The notes: generated from the sequence alone by a model not told the origin. Shown: positions 9,604 to 21,020, numbered from the stretch's first letter. The stretch is DNA of 64,000 nt from JAGVSR01 sp963708775 (GCA_963708775.1 CAVPTI010000011.1:1-64000); one strand, 5' to 3'. Translations and numbers: made by a program.

Positions 9604-9924
9604 CTAAATGGCGAAGTCTTCCAAGCTCGCACCCTTCTTAAGGCGAGCAATCAGCCAGTCTGGCCGGCGACCGCGGCCAGTCCAGGTCTGTGAGGCATCG
9701 TTTGGATTGGCGTACTTGGCAACAGACTTGCCAGCGCGGCCACGTTTGCCATTGAGGCCGTAGATCTCATGGACAGAGAATTCTGAGCCATTGAGCAGGC
9801 GGTCAATCTTTGCCTTCAGTTCGGCTTTGGTGGTCTCGCGTGCCTGTGTCTTAGCCTTGGCGATCCGGGCTTCCAGGTCTTCAATCTGCTTCAGCGACAT
9901 ACGCTCAACATTAACGGCAGTCAT
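9604..9924 (-). CDS. H-NS/HvrA-family nucleoid-associated regulator
   Basis: 106 residues. The N-terminus is a coiled-coil oligomerisation helix (MSLKQIEDLEARIAKAKTQARETTKAELKAKIDRLL). The C-terminus carries the H-NS DNA-binding core TWTGRGRRPDWL, followed by an acidic tail. HvrA of Rhodobacter capsulatus, a light-responsive regulator of photosynthesis genes, belongs to this family, so a link to the photosystem genes in this window is possible but not shown. Met at 9924 begins the conserved part; longer upstream frames are not family-like. The AT-poor GRGRRP loop is the minor-groove hook. Confidence 0.85.
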   Translation of the reverse strand: MTAVNVERMSLKQIEDLEARIAKAKTQARETTKAELKAKIDRLLNGSEFSVHEIYGLNGKRGRAGKSVAKYANPNDASQTWTGRGRRPDWLIARLKKGASLEDFAI

Positions 9925-10294
9925 TCTTGCATTCCCCTGTCCTGTTTGTGATTGGTGGTTTGTACAGGCTTGGTCGCGATGCGCAACAATCTCTGCGTGA
10001 AATAAGGTTATGTACTGGACTGTGCATAATGTGCTGATCAAGCTTGGCGGAATTTGAACTGTTGATGAGAGCAACAAGCTTCTGTTTCTGCTGATCAGTC
10101 ATACGCAGCGAGCCTGGCTTAGCGGTTGATGTTGAGCTGGGATCGCGGAGGAATTGCTTGGAGTTTTCATGGGTGTGCTGCTGGTTGTGTGGCCAAGCAG
10201 ACTGCTTGATTAGAAGCTAAAGCCCACAACGGTCGGAAACCTCATAGGGCGTCTGGTTTAAAGCGGACTTAGCGTCCCTATGAAATTGAAGGTT
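9925..10294. other. Intergenic stretch, possible relic of a small gene on the minus strand
   Basis: The region upstream of the H-NS-like gene probably holds its promoter. On the minus strand, ATG 10170 (MKTPSNSSAI...) and, in another frame, ATG 10102 (MTDQQKQKLVALINSSNSAK) together read like one short protein with a frame break. I recognise no family and cannot support it as a gene. Confidence 0.3.
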
Positions 10295-10486
10295 CTAGGG
10301 TGTTGGAGTAGTCGTCGGTTCAGTCGTTGGAGCCGCCGCATCAGGCGCAGCTGCCGGAGCGGATGAAGGTGCCTTGGGCTTTGCTGGCTCTGTTGCCTTT
10401 TCCTCACTCCTTTGTTCCGAGCAACCGTCAGTAATCGCTGCGAACGTCGACATTGCCACATTTGCTATCTTGGCGACGCTTGCCAT
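10295..10486 (-). CDS. Small Pro/Ala/Thr-rich exported protein or lipoprotein
   Basis: 63 residues: a weakly hydrophobic N-terminus (MASVAKIANVAMSTFAAITDGC) that could be a signal peptide with Cys23 as lipidation site, then a low-complexity tail (KATEPAKPKAPSSAPAAAP...TTEPTTTPTP). The lipobox is poor (ITDGC). No family recognised. It could be a small periplasmic linker protein or not a gene. Confidence 0.35.
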   Translation of the reverse strand: MASVAKIANVAMSTFAAITDGCSEQRSEEKATEPAKPKAPSSAPAAAPDAAAPTTEPTTTPTP

Positions 10487-10805
10487 TGTGATCTCCGATT
10501 TTTTTCTTCGGCCCGCTGCCGCGATTCATATGTTCGGTGGGCTGGAGTAAGTTTTCAAGGCTCGGGAGTTTTGCGCCAACACTAGCATGGCGTCAATCAG
10601 GACGCCGTCATCTGCGCTTTGGCAGCAACGTTCGATCGCGTCGGCGCAGCGGTCAGAGCGGGGACAAGATCCTGGCGTAAAACGCAAAATCGAGTGTGAT
10701 GCCGAGGGCGAAAGCGTAATTTGCAATATCGGTGACAGAACTGGCAGAAATGGGCATAGCCCGCACGAGTAATTTGCAATATTTGCAGGTCGTGGGTGTG
10801 AAGTC
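10487..10805. other. Intergenic stretch holding a 14-base direct repeat
   Basis: No gene supported. It includes two copies of GTAATTTGCAATAT, listed separately, in front of the broken DUF4239 gene. Confidence 0.4.
10716..10782. repeat. Direct repeat GTAATTTGCAATAT, two copies
   Basis: Copies at 10716-10729 and 10769-10782 are 53 bases apart start to start (about five helical turns) and about 25 bases upstream of the DUF4239 ATG at 10806. The spacing suits paired regulator sites, but a chance or remnant repeat is equally possible. Confidence 0.4.
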
Positions 10806-11620
10806 ATGGATGCCGAGTTCGTTCGCATGTTTTTCTTGTTCTTCGCGGTGGGGATTGCGCTAGCGATGTTTGTCGGGTCGCTGGCACTGATGGAGTTTGG
10901 ACGGCGGATGGGTGCGAGACGGTTGGCGGAGGAGGGTACCGCTGCAATGGCGGGGCTCAATGCCGTTGAAGGTGCTGTTTTCGCCCTTATGGGATTGCTG
11001 CTGGCCTTTACGCTCTCAGGCGCGCTCCAGCGATTTGACGAACAACGAACCCTCATCATGCATGAGACTAATGCTATCAGCACGGCCTATGCCCGCCTTG
11101 GAATGCTGGATGGGCCAGCGAAATCGACCTGAGGTCGAAGCTCAAGTCCTACCTGTCTGAGCGCCTGCACCTCTACAAACTGCCGATTGGGTTCTCTATC
11201 GTCGAAGACACATCGATTTACGACGCTGATCAGCAGAGGAAGATTGCGGAGATCAGGTCGCAAGTGTTTGATGGAGCTGTTGCGGCTTGCGAGCGGATGC
11301 CGACGACGGCACCTTGCACGTTGATTTTGCCTGCACTGAATGAGGCGTTTGAAGCCGCTCAAGATCGAGCAGGGGCGAACGAACGGCATCCACCGCGCAT
11401 CATTTACATCATGCTATTCGCTCTCGGCTTGGGAGGTTCTGTGCTGGGTGGCTTTGGGATGGGAGCTGCAAAGAGGCGCAGTGCCGTTCAATGGTGACAT
11501 TGAGCCGCGATGTCGATCGCACTTTACATCATTACAGATATCGAATTTCCGCGCCAAGGTCTAATTACGGTCGCCTATTTTGATCGCTTCTTGGAACAGG
11601 TTCTAAGTTCGATGAAGTAA
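10806..11620 (+). pseudogene. DUF4239 (bestrophin-like) membrane protein, two frameshifts
   Basis: Three consecutive frames give one recognisable DUF4239 protein of about 270 residues. Frame one (10806 to about 11118) has two helices (FFLFFAVGIALAMFVGSLAL and AVFALMGLLLAFTLSG) and HETNAISTAYARLGML. The middle part (ASEIDLRSKLKSYLSERLHLYK... to MLFALGLGGSVLGGFGMG) is in a second frame, to about 11490. The end (LYIITDIEFPRQGLITV...FDRFLEQVLSSMK) is in the third, stopping at 11618-11620. Homologues are uninterrupted. The breaks are either true decay or base-call errors. Function in the family is unknown. Confidence 0.75.
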
Positions 11621-11872
11621 TCGGCGGCTAGGCTTGATAGGCGAAGCGCATCACTCGATCCTTGAGGTCAGTCATTCAGAATTACCCGATACGCGGCCAG
11701 AAAGGCAATGAACATGTGATGCTAAGGGCGAGTAAAGCGGCTTCGTAGTTCATTTTGATTTGTTCGTTCGTTCGGTCGATTAAGTTCCAACCGGACATGT
11801 TGCTCGACTTAGAAGTGGTTCGCTTTTGACCCATAGCGGCCATCGGCGCGTCTTGTACCACAACATAGACGA

Positions 11873-12359
11873 CTACCGATCCAGCCGGCGGAATTTGACT
11901 CGGCGGTTGATGGCGCCTCCAGTCAGTGTTGAATTGTCCGCCTTGGGCTTAGTCATGCCATGACCAATCGACTGCAAGCGATTGAGGGCAACACAGTGCT
12001 GATTAGAGCTTGCTTGACCGACGCCGCCCTCTGTTCGGAGAGCCGCATGTTGTATTCAGCCCCGCCGATCGAATCCGTATGGACCGCAATAAGAATGGTT
12101 CAGTTCGGATTTGCTGCAGCATGACCGCCATTTTGCGCACAAGCTGCGCCGTTTCGGGACGAAATGCGGCGCTGTCAAAATCGAACAGCAGCCCATAAAC
12201 ATCATAGGTGCTGAGCGTATCGAGCGCCTGTCTCATCTCTGCTTGCAGACCGAGACCGGCCACGACCCGTGTTCCCCAAAATGGTCCTGGGCCTCTGATC
12301 TGAATGGCGCGCTCGATATTTACGTGTCTCCCGCCGAGAGGTGTCTGTGTGTCGTGCAA
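11873..12359 (-). pseudogene. OmpA-like C-terminal peptidoglycan-binding protein, frameshifted
   Basis: Read on the minus strand, the first part gives YDVYGLLFDFDSAAFRPETAQLV, the start of an OmpA-like domain. After a frame change near 12095 the text continues IAVHTDSIGGAEYNMRLSEQRAASV. After another near 12000 it continues NRLQSIGHGMTKPKADN...GGAINRRVKF, ending at 11873. These are the canonical OmpA segments in order, so this is one gene broken twice. The start is unclear: ATG 12359 begins a non-conserved piece and the 5' end may be missing. An intact protein would tether the outer membrane to peptidoglycan. Confidence 0.75.
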
Positions 12360-12388
12360 AGGTAGAAGACTAATTGCATATCTTCATC

Positions 12389-12402
12389 TTGATATTTATC
12401 GC
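12389..12402. promoter_or_regulatory. Weak FNR/FixK-like box upstream of ompW
   Basis: TTGATATTTATCGC matches the TTGAT-N4-ATCAA consensus at 8 of 10 fixed bases, about 140 bases upstream of ompW inside an AT-rich stretch. OmpW genes are often oxygen-regulated. A single imperfect match; low confidence. Confidence 0.25.
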
Positions 12403-12541
12403 GTCAATGCTGACCATATTATGGGGAATATCATCAGCATATCTTAATCACATTATCTTCTTTGACCTACTGGCGGGGACTCAAACCAACTAACCGGAGA
12501 AAGAGTCTTTCAGCTGCAAACCATCAGCAGGAATTCAAGCA

Positions 12542-13282
12542 ATGAGCAGATGCCCGGAAATTCGAGTGATGGCAGTTCTTGCTTGCGGGCTGCTTGTCAT
12601 ATCCAATCCAGCCAGAGCTGGCGATCCAGATGGCAAGTGGCAAGTTCGTGCCGGTGTGACGGGCGTAATCTTCGATGACGATGTGACGTCGGTAAAGACG
12701 AGCACTGGTGTCGATCTGCAAAGTGCACAGGGCGCAGATGCAAAGATCGGCGATGTCGTCGTGCCGACCTTGACCGTTACTTATTTTCTAACACCGAACA
12801 TCGCGATCGAAGGAATCTGCTGCACGCTACAGGTAAAGGCTGAAGGGACGAACGGCCTTGAGGGAGCAGGAGATCTCGTTGAAGCCTGGGTACTGCCCCC
12901 CGCGATTACAGCCCAATATCGCTTTGATCGTCGCGCCGGGTTTCAGCCCTATGTCGGTGCAGGCTTCCAGTGGGTGCACTACTGGGCCGACCGGGGCGAC
13001 AATGCATTGGGCGCGAGAAGTGTTGATATTGACGATAGCTTTGGTCTGGTTCTGCAAGCTGGCATCGACTACGCGCTTTGGAACGGGTGGTCGTTGAACC
13101 TTGATGTCAAGAAGTCGTGGATCGACACCACGATCACTTGGAAAGATACGGTGCTCGCCGGCGGCGCGGACATCGAAGCAGATCTGGAGCTCGATCCGCT
13201 TTGGGTCACTGCATCTCTGGGTTACCGCTTCAATTCTGACGATCTGTTCGGTCGCCGAAGCCAGTCAGATCCGTTGAAATAA
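12542..13282 (+). CDS. ompW: OmpW-family outer membrane beta-barrel
   Basis: 246 residues with a signal peptide (MAVLACGLLVISNPARA, cleaved before GDPDG). The body is typical OmpW: WQVRAGVTGVIFDDD at the first strand, VPTLTVTYFLTPNIAIEG, PYVGAGFQWVHYW, and a final strand WVTASLGYRF followed by a short hydrophilic tail. It forms an eight-stranded barrel with a hydrophobic channel for small molecules. It is a single gene, convergent with the YdhR-like gene and separated from it by a stem-loop. Confidence 0.88.
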   Translation: MSRCPEIRVMAVLACGLLVISNPARAGDPDGKWQVRAGVTGVIFDDDVTSVKTSTGVDLQSAQGADAKIGDVVVPTLTVTYFLTPNIAIEGICCTLQVKAEGTNGLEGAGDLVEAWVLPPAITAQYRFDRRAGFQPYVGAGFQWVHYWADRGDNALGARSVDIDDSFGLVLQAGIDYALWNGWSLNLDVKKSWIDTTITWKDTVLAGGADIEADLELDPLWVTASLGYRFNSDDLFGRRSQSDPLK

Positions 13283-13320
13283 TGCCCTACGGTCCGGGGG
13301 CCCATTCTGGCAGGCATTGG

Positions 13321-13345
13321 AAGTGAGGCGTATTGCGCCTCACTT
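13321..13345. terminator. Bidirectional stem-loop between convergent genes
   Basis: AAGTGAGGCG and CGCCTCACTT form a perfect 10-bp stem with a 5-base loop between ompW (+) and the YdhR-like gene (-). No long T-run follows on either side, so termination strength is uncertain. Confidence 0.55.
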
Positions 13346-13351
13346 CTGCGT

Positions 13352-13702
13352 TTAGCGCGAAGCAGCCTTCACTGCTTTGATGGGCTTATCGTCGTAGTAT
13401 GGAGATGCCATTCCGCGGTTTGCCTGCTCGGTGACATCACCATCGAACAACTTCACAGAAAGCGTGCCGCCCAGTTGTTTCGCGGCCGACGCGAGGTAGC
13501 CTTCGGCGTAGGCGCGGGCATTTTCTAAAGAGTTAAATTCATAAAATCCGCCAATGGTATGATTATTGATGCCGCTGAGCCACGTTTTGCTCTTGAGGCC
13601 TGGGTTCTTTTTCATGGCGGTGTTGATATTCGGCCAGTCGATCTCTGCGAACGGGATGGCAACTTGTATCTCTGCGTAGAGAAACACTTTTTTGACGCTC
13701 AT
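13352..13702 (-). CDS. YdhR-like putative monooxygenase (dimeric alpha/beta-barrel)
   Basis: 116 residues starting MSVKKVFLYAEIQVAIPFAEIDW, with the YdhR pattern: LKSKTWLSGINNHTIGGFYEFNSLENARAYAEGYLA. These proteins have a ferredoxin-like fold and are annotated as mono-oxygenases by structure, but no reaction is proven for YdhR. The start at 13702 is chosen because the conserved beta strand follows it and a purine-rich GGAGGCC lies upstream. It faces away from the MetX-like gene. Confidence 0.75.
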   Translation of the reverse strand: MSVKKVFLYAEIQVAIPFAEIDWPNINTAMKKNPGLKSKTWLSGINNHTIGGFYEFNSLENARAYAEGYLASAAKQLGGTLSVKLFDGDVTEQANRGMASPYYDDKPIKAVKAASR

Positions 13703-13915
13703 GGTCCTGGCCTCCTTCGATACTGTTTTAGCAGCGCTCCCCGCTGCGTGGCTTCTCATAATTCTGGGCAAATAGGCTGGCAAGAAACAGTTTCTTCTAA
13801 AGAAATAGTTTTTTCTTCGTTCCCCTGATTTATGCGCGATGTTAGCGCTTTTGACGACATCGCCGGAAGGCGTTTTCAATCTCAATGGTAGTAATTAAAA
13901 AGGACCATCGTTCCA

Positions 13916-15025
13916 ATGTCTGCGGGCTTGGTTGAGCGGTACTATACTCAGGATCTTCACGGTCCGTATGAAACATTCCACTTGGGTGATTTTCCGCTTG
14001 AAAGCGGAAAGACGCTACGTCGAGCAAGCATCGCATACTCGACGCTCGGCCAGCTCTCAGAGAAGCGGGACAATGCGATACTGTTCCCCTCTTGGTACTC
14101 AGGAACATCAAAGATTCTCGAGCAGGCCTACGCCGGTCCGGGGCGCGCCCTCGATCCGCAGGTCTACTTCATTATTTTCGTCAACCAAATTGGTAATGGT
14201 CTGTCTGTAGCCCCGAGCAACGCCGATCTTGAGAATGCTGGCGCAGACTTTCCTGAGATCTCCATTGGTGACGACGTCCGGGCGCAGCATCGCCTTGTGA
14301 CGGAGCGATTTGGCTTATCCCAACTCCAACTCGTCGTTGGAGGATCAATGGGAGCTCAACAGACGTTCGAATGGGCCGTCCGCTATCCGGATTTCGTCAA
14401 GCGAGCTGCTCCAATCGCCGGCACAGCGCAGGCAACGAAGCATAACAAGCTTCTGGTCGAGTCATTCATTGATGCGATTGTGAGTGATGAGGGCTTCGAA
14501 GGCGGGCGCTACAAGGACCGCGCGGATGTCGAGCAGGGGCTTCGTCGACATGCGCGGTTGTTTGCGGTGTCTGGCTTCACAGCTGGATTGTTCAATCATG
14601 GTTTGTACACGGCTCTCGGCTTTCAGACTGTCGACGAGTTCGTCACAGGTTTCGTTGAGGCACATTTTGTTCAGCAAGATCCGAATAATCTGCTGACCCT
14701 CCTCACAAAGTGGAAAAACGGGGACGTAGCAGGGGCTGGCTTTCATACACTGCAAGCGGCTCTTGGTGCCATTTCAGCAAAGGTGTTCGTCATCGCCATC
14801 GATGAAGACCTGTTCTTCCCCTTTGCTGATCTTGAACGTGAGCAGTCCCTGATTCGAGATAGTGAACTGCGGCGGATATCCTCCCCGTGGGGTCATCTCG
14901 CGCTTTTTGAACTCGATCCTGTCTTCAACGACGAAATCGATCGGCATCTACGAGATCTGCTCGGCGTCCTGCCGACAGAAGCGACCGCGCGTCCACGCCA
15001 GGTTCCGGTCGTCGCGGCGCATTAA
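13916..15025 (+). CDS. Alpha/beta hydrolase of the homoserine O-acetyltransferase (MetX) superfamily
   Basis: 369 residues. The strand-turn-helix elbow LVVGGSMGAQQTFEWA carries the nucleophile Ser, the Asp is likely in VIAIDEDLFFPF, and the His is in SSPWGHLALFELD. The early segment SIAYSTLGQLSEKRDNAILFPSWYSGT resembles MetX-like enzymes, but the family pattern for true MetX (YDTWG and GPDGSSA-type substrate motifs) is replaced. I therefore call it a MetX-superfamily hydrolase or acyltransferase of unknown substrate. It is followed by a DUF938 methyltransferase (27-base gap) and an SDR on the same strand. Confidence 0.8.
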   Translation: MSAGLVERYYTQDLHGPYETFHLGDFPLESGKTLRRASIAYSTLGQLSEKRDNAILFPSWYSGTSKILEQAYAGPGRALDPQVYFIIFVNQIGNGLSVAPSNADLENAGADFPEISIGDDVRAQHRLVTERFGLSQLQLVVGGSMGAQQTFEWAVRYPDFVKRAAPIAGTAQATKHNKLLVESFIDAIVSDEGFEGGRYKDRADVEQGLRRHARLFAVSGFTAGLFNHGLYTALGFQTVDEFVTGFVEAHFVQQDPNNLLTLLTKWKNGDVAGAGFHTLQAALGAISAKVFVIAIDEDLFFPFADLEREQSLIRDSELRRISSPWGHLALFELDPVFNDEIDRHLRDLLGVLPTEATARPRQVPVVAAH

Positions 15026-15052
15026 ACCATCGGACCATAGGACAACCAAGTC

Positions 15053-15778
15053 ATGGGTATCTGGCAATCACTTACCAGTGCGTTGAAAAAGGAGAGCACC
15101 GTGTCCGCCGTTGAAGCAAAAGTAGCTGTAGTCGAAGAGCCGCGTCCAGCGATTGATCCACATCCGCTAAGTCCCTACGTCGCGTGGGCTGGACGTCGGA
15201 ACCGAGAGCCGATCCTGCAGGTCTTCAAACAGATATTCCCCCCGAGTGGGCGCGTGCTCGAGCTGGCGACTGGCAGCGGGGCCCATCTCAACTTTTTCGC
15301 GCCTCATTTCCCGCAAATTACGTTTCAGCCTTCAGACTATGACACCAGCGTGTTCGATACGATCAAGGCAACAAGAGCGGACAAAGGGAACAAGAACATC
15401 ACCGATCCGATAAGGATCGATTTAACGGATTCTTCGTCCTGGCCGTCAGCTGCCGACGGCCGCTACGATGCAATATTCGTGATCAACATCTTCCAAGTAG
15501 CGCCCGTGTCGATCGCGGATGGCATTGCAGATATTGGCGCACGATTGTTAAAGGATAACGGCTTTATCGCCATTTACGGGCCATTCAAGGTGAGTGGAAC
15601 GTATACAACACCTTCCAATGAAGTGTTCGACAAGGAGATCTTGGCAGCTGGCGTTCCAGAATGGGGACTGAAGGACGTTGGGGACCTTGAGAAGGCGGCT
15701 GCCAGACATGGTATCGTACTTAAGAAGCGATTGGACCTTCCCGCCAATAATTTTATCCTGATTTTTGGGCGAGCTTAG
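15053..15778 (+). CDS. DUF938 SAM-dependent methyltransferase-like protein
   Basis: 241 residues. The core begins HPLSPYVAWAGRRNREPILQVF, with motif I VLELATGSGAHLNFFAPHFP (SAM-binding glycine loop), QPSDYD (motif II acidic) and IFVINIFQVAP (motif IV), matching DUF938 proteins. The first 30 residues are variable and Lys/Val/Glu-rich. Substrate unknown. Middle gene of a three-gene run with a MetX-like hydrolase and an SDR. Confidence 0.8.
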   Translation: MGIWQSLTSALKKESTVSAVEAKVAVVEEPRPAIDPHPLSPYVAWAGRRNREPILQVFKQIFPPSGRVLELATGSGAHLNFFAPHFPQITFQPSDYDTSVFDTIKATRADKGNKNITDPIRIDLTDSSSWPSAADGRYDAIFVINIFQVAPVSIADGIADIGARLLKDNGFIAIYGPFKVSGTYTTPSNEVFDKEILAAGVPEWGLKDVGDLEKAAARHGIVLKKRLDLPANNFILIFGRA

Positions 15779-15802
15779 ACGCAAACTCAATACCGATCGT
15801 AG

Positions 15803-15839
15803 CGAAGGTAGGCGCGACCACAGTCGCAGCCTACCTTCG
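15803..15839. terminator. Long perfect stem-loop between DUF938 and SDR genes
   Basis: The outer arms CGAAGGTAGGC and GCCTACCTTCG and inner arms GCGAC and GTCGC build a long hairpin with a CACA loop. There is no T-run on the plus strand, so it may act as a processing or stability element rather than a terminator. Confidence 0.5.
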
Positions 15840-15898
15840 TGTATGCAGTCTCGGTATGACAAAGCTGTCGCGGAATGTGCAGCCTGACTGGATGGAAA

Positions 15899-16681
15899 AT
15901 GAGTGACAGAACGGCGCTTGTTGTGGGAGTTGGCTCAAAATCGGGTCTAGGTGCTGCACTTGCTCGGCGGTTTGCAGAGGAAGGTCTCAAGGTTGTCCTG
16001 GCGGGCCGAACGAGATCGCAACTCGAAGATGTTGCCGCAGGGATCCGCAAGTCCGGCGGCAAGGCGCAAGTGGTCGTTGTCGACGTCACCAAAGACAAGG
16101 ACGTCGCACGGCTCTTTCTCGAGATCAAATCCCCACAAAGCCTGGAACTCGTTGTCTTCAACGTTGGAAACAACGAGATGATACCGTCGCTGGAGGTAAA
16201 GAAGTCCACGTTCGAGAGCATTTGGCGACAGAACGCACTCGGCGGCTTCATGGTTGGTCGCGAAGCGATCCGTCTCATGCTGGCTCAGCAGCGCGGAACT
16301 TTGATCTTCACTGGAGCAACAGCATCACTGCGGGCTAAACCTCCGTTTGTTGCTTTTGCCTCGGCGAAAGCCGCACTGCGAGCTGTGGCGCAGGGATTTG
16401 CTCGTGAATTCGGCCCACAGGGCATCCATGTCGCGCATGTCGTCATCGATGGAGTGCTGGACGGCGACTATGCTCGAACCAAGTTCCCTGACTTCACAAT
16501 CGCCAAGGGCGGAGACGAACTCATCAACATTGATGAAGCTGCGCAGTCATATTGGTTCCTTCACACACAACCCCGCTCCGCCTGGACGCACGAGCTTGAT
16601 CTTAGGCCGTTCAAAGAGCCTTTTTCGACTCTCTTCCTGGATGAGCCAGATGGAAGCCGCTCTCTCTGTTTGGCGGAATAA
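15899..16681 (+). CDS. Short-chain dehydrogenase/reductase family protein lacking catalytic Tyr
   Basis: 260 residues with a Rossmann fold: VVGVGSKSGLGAALARRFAEEG (cofactor loop), AGRTRSQL (suggesting NADP preference), VFNVGNNE in place of NNAG. The active-site region reads FVAFASAKAALRAVAQGFA: the Lys of YxxxK is present but the Tyr is Phe. This change occurs in a known SDR subgroup, so a role other than classical oxidoreduction is possible. The start at 15899 directly precedes the fold. Third gene in the MetX-like/DUF938/SDR run. Confidence 0.8.
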   Translation: MSDRTALVVGVGSKSGLGAALARRFAEEGLKVVLAGRTRSQLEDVAAGIRKSGGKAQVVVVDVTKDKDVARLFLEIKSPQSLELVVFNVGNNEMIPSLEVKKSTFESIWRQNALGGFMVGREAIRLMLAQQRGTLIFTGATASLRAKPPFVAFASAKAALRAVAQGFAREFGPQGIHVAHVVIDGVLDGDYARTKFPDFTIAKGGDELINIDEAAQSYWFLHTQPRSAWTHELDLRPFKEPFSTLFLDEPDGSRSLCLAE

Positions 16682-16789
16682 GCTAATCGAAACTCCTTCG
16701 TTCGTGCGGCAGCACCTGAGGAGTAACTCTACTCCCTCGATTGCTCGCAGGCCCACGTGTTCTGGGCGCGGCTTCTTCGAGGATTTCCC

Positions 16790-17772
16790 ATGAACGAGAT
16801 CATTGATCTGAAGACGCTGTCGGCGACCACCAGTTGGGGTCGCGGCAAAGTTTACGACAGCATCGCGGAGACGATCGGGCATACTCCCCTCGTGCGGCTC
16901 AATCGTCTGCAGCGGCGGGCCGATACGCTCGGCGAAGTTTTGCTCAAGCTCGAATTCTTCAATCCGCTGTCGTCCGTGAAAGACCGCATTGGCGTTGCCA
17001 TGATCGATGCGCTGGAGGCGGAAGGCAAGATTTCACCTTCGGATACCACGCTGATTGAGCCGACATCGGGCAATACGGGAATCGGCCTTGCGTTCGTGGC
17101 TGCTGCGCGCGGCTACCGGCTCATCCTCGTCATGCCGGAATCGATGTCTCTGGAGCGGCGCAAGATCCTCAAGCATCTCGGCGCTGAATTGGAGCTAACG
17201 CCGGCTGCCGACGGAATGGGCGGCGCGCTGTCCAGGGCTGCCGAGTTGCTCAAGACCATTCCAAGATCAATCAGCCCCAGTCAGTTCGAAAATCCGGCTA
17301 ATCCACTCGTCCACGAGCGCACAACGGCGGAAGAGATTTGGCGCGACACGGCGGGCAATGTCGATGCGATTGTTGTGGGCGTAGGCACCGGCGGCACCTT
17401 GACCGGCGTCGGGCGGGTCCTGAAGGCGCGCAAGCCCGGCATAAAAATCATTGCTGTCGAGCCGGAGGATAGTCCCGTGCTCTCGGGGGGCAGAAGGGTC
17501 CTCACAAAGTCCAGGGCATCGGCGCGGGCTTCGTCCCAGCGGTGCTGGATCGCGGCCTGATTGATGAGGTCGTGACAGTCCCAAACGATAAGGCCTTCGA
17601 ATATGCGAGGCATTTGGCCAATGTGGAAGGCATTCCAGGCGGGATATCATCTGGCGCCAATGTTTACGCCGCACTCGTCGTCGCCGCTCGCGAGGCGTTT
17701 GCAGGCAAGACCATCGTGACGTTTGCGCCATCATCGGCCGAACGCTATTTCTCCAGCGACCTTTTTGTTTGA
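16790..17772 (+). CDS. cysK: Cysteine synthase (O-acetylserine sulfhydrylase), one frameshift
   Basis: Converts O-acetylserine and sulfide to cysteine with PLP. PLP Lys64 is in NPLSSVKDRIG, the substrate loop is EPTSGNTGIGLA, and the PLP-phosphate loop is VGVGTGGTLTGVGRV. The frame breaks near 17490 in a run of six G: the text before is EPEDSPVLSGG, and after adding one base it continues KGPHKVQGIGAGFVPAVLDRGLIDEV to FSSDLFV. A homopolymer miscall is likely. The start at 16790 gives an N-terminal addition of about 20 residues. Convergent with the encapsulin cargo operon, whose serine acetyltransferase makes its substrate. Confidence 0.9.
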
Positions 17773-17799
17773 ATCGCGATCTCGGCGACGATGATGTAG

Positions 17800-17825
17800 C
17801 GGCGAAGGCGCTCGCGCCTTCGCCG
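17800..17825. terminator. Stem-loop between cysK and the encapsulin cargo gene
   Basis: CGGCGAAGGC and GCCTTCGCCG form a 10-bp stem with a six-base loop between two convergent genes. No U-run; probable transcript 3'-end element. Confidence 0.45.
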
Positions 17826-17869
17826 TCAGATGGGATTCGTTCCGATTGCACGTCGCACGATGAACAGCA

Positions 17870-20108
<2,239 letters not shown>

Positions 20109-20122
<14 letters not shown>

Positions 20123-21020
20123 GGTACTTGCCCACCTCGACGCCTTCCAGAACACCGAGCGCATCGTCCGTCAGAACGGCGAGCGAGCAGTAGAGCGAGA
20201 CGAGGTAGGAGGCGATCGCCTGATCGTTGATGCCCATGAAGCGGACCGAGAGGCCCTTTGTGAGTTCGCCCGGCAAGCCCGGCTGATAGAGCCCGACGAC
20301 GCCTTGCTTGGCCTCACCTGTGCGGATGAGCAGGATGTTGGTCTTGCCGCCCTTCACTTCGAGCTTGTCGGACGGGATGAGAGGCAGGCCGCGCCAAGTG
20401 AGGAACGGCGATCCGAACAACGTGATAGTCGGCGGCGGGACACCGCGCCGCGTGCATTCGCGGCCGAAAGCGGCGATGGCGTGCGGATGGGCGAGGAAGA
20501 AGGCCGGCTCCTTCCAGACCTTGGAGATCAGTTCATCCAGATCATCGGGCGTCGGCGGGCCCGACCGAGTCTTGATTTTCTGCGCGGCAGCGGCGTGCGC
20601 GAGCAACCCGTATTCCTTATTGTTGATGAGCTCGCTCTCTTGGCGCTCCTTCACCGTTTCAATAGTAAGACGCAGCTGCTCTTTGATCTGGTTGTGCGGG
20701 ACGCTGTAGAGATCAGAGACGCGCGTATGCACGTCGAGGACGGTCTGCACGGCGCTGAGCAGATATTCACGCGGGTTGTCGATGTAGTCGACGTAGGTCT
20801 GGGGTAGAACGCGCTCGTCTCGCAGCGAGCAGGCGACTTCAACGCTGCTGGCATCTTTGACCCTATTGACGCGATAGATACCTGCCTCGACGGGAACCCA
20901 ATTCAGGAAATGCACCAGCCAACGCGGCGTGATGCTCGACATTTGCGGTACGGTCTTGGTCGCGTTGGCAAGTTGCCTGGCCGCGATATCACCTAAGGCC
21001 GTTTGCGTTTCGTCTGCCAT
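20109..21020 (-). CDS. srpI: Family 2A encapsulin shell protein (SrpI type)
   Basis: 303 residues. It matches the cyanobacterial sulfur-starvation protein SrpI closely by recall: DIAARQLANATKTVPQ, ITPRWLVHFLNWVPVEAGIYRVNRV, YVDYIDNPREY, HTRVSDLYS, RLTIETVKERQESELINN, FGRECTRRGVPPPT, WRGLPLIPSDKL, GEAKQGVVGLYQPG and a C-terminal SLAVLTDDALGVLE. The fold is HK97-type, and copies assemble into a hollow shell of about 25 nm. Family 2A shells package a cysteine desulfurase, and published work links them to sulfur storage. The cargo gene overlaps its 3' end, and the serine acetyltransferase gene lies 75 bases upstream. Confidence 0.95.
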
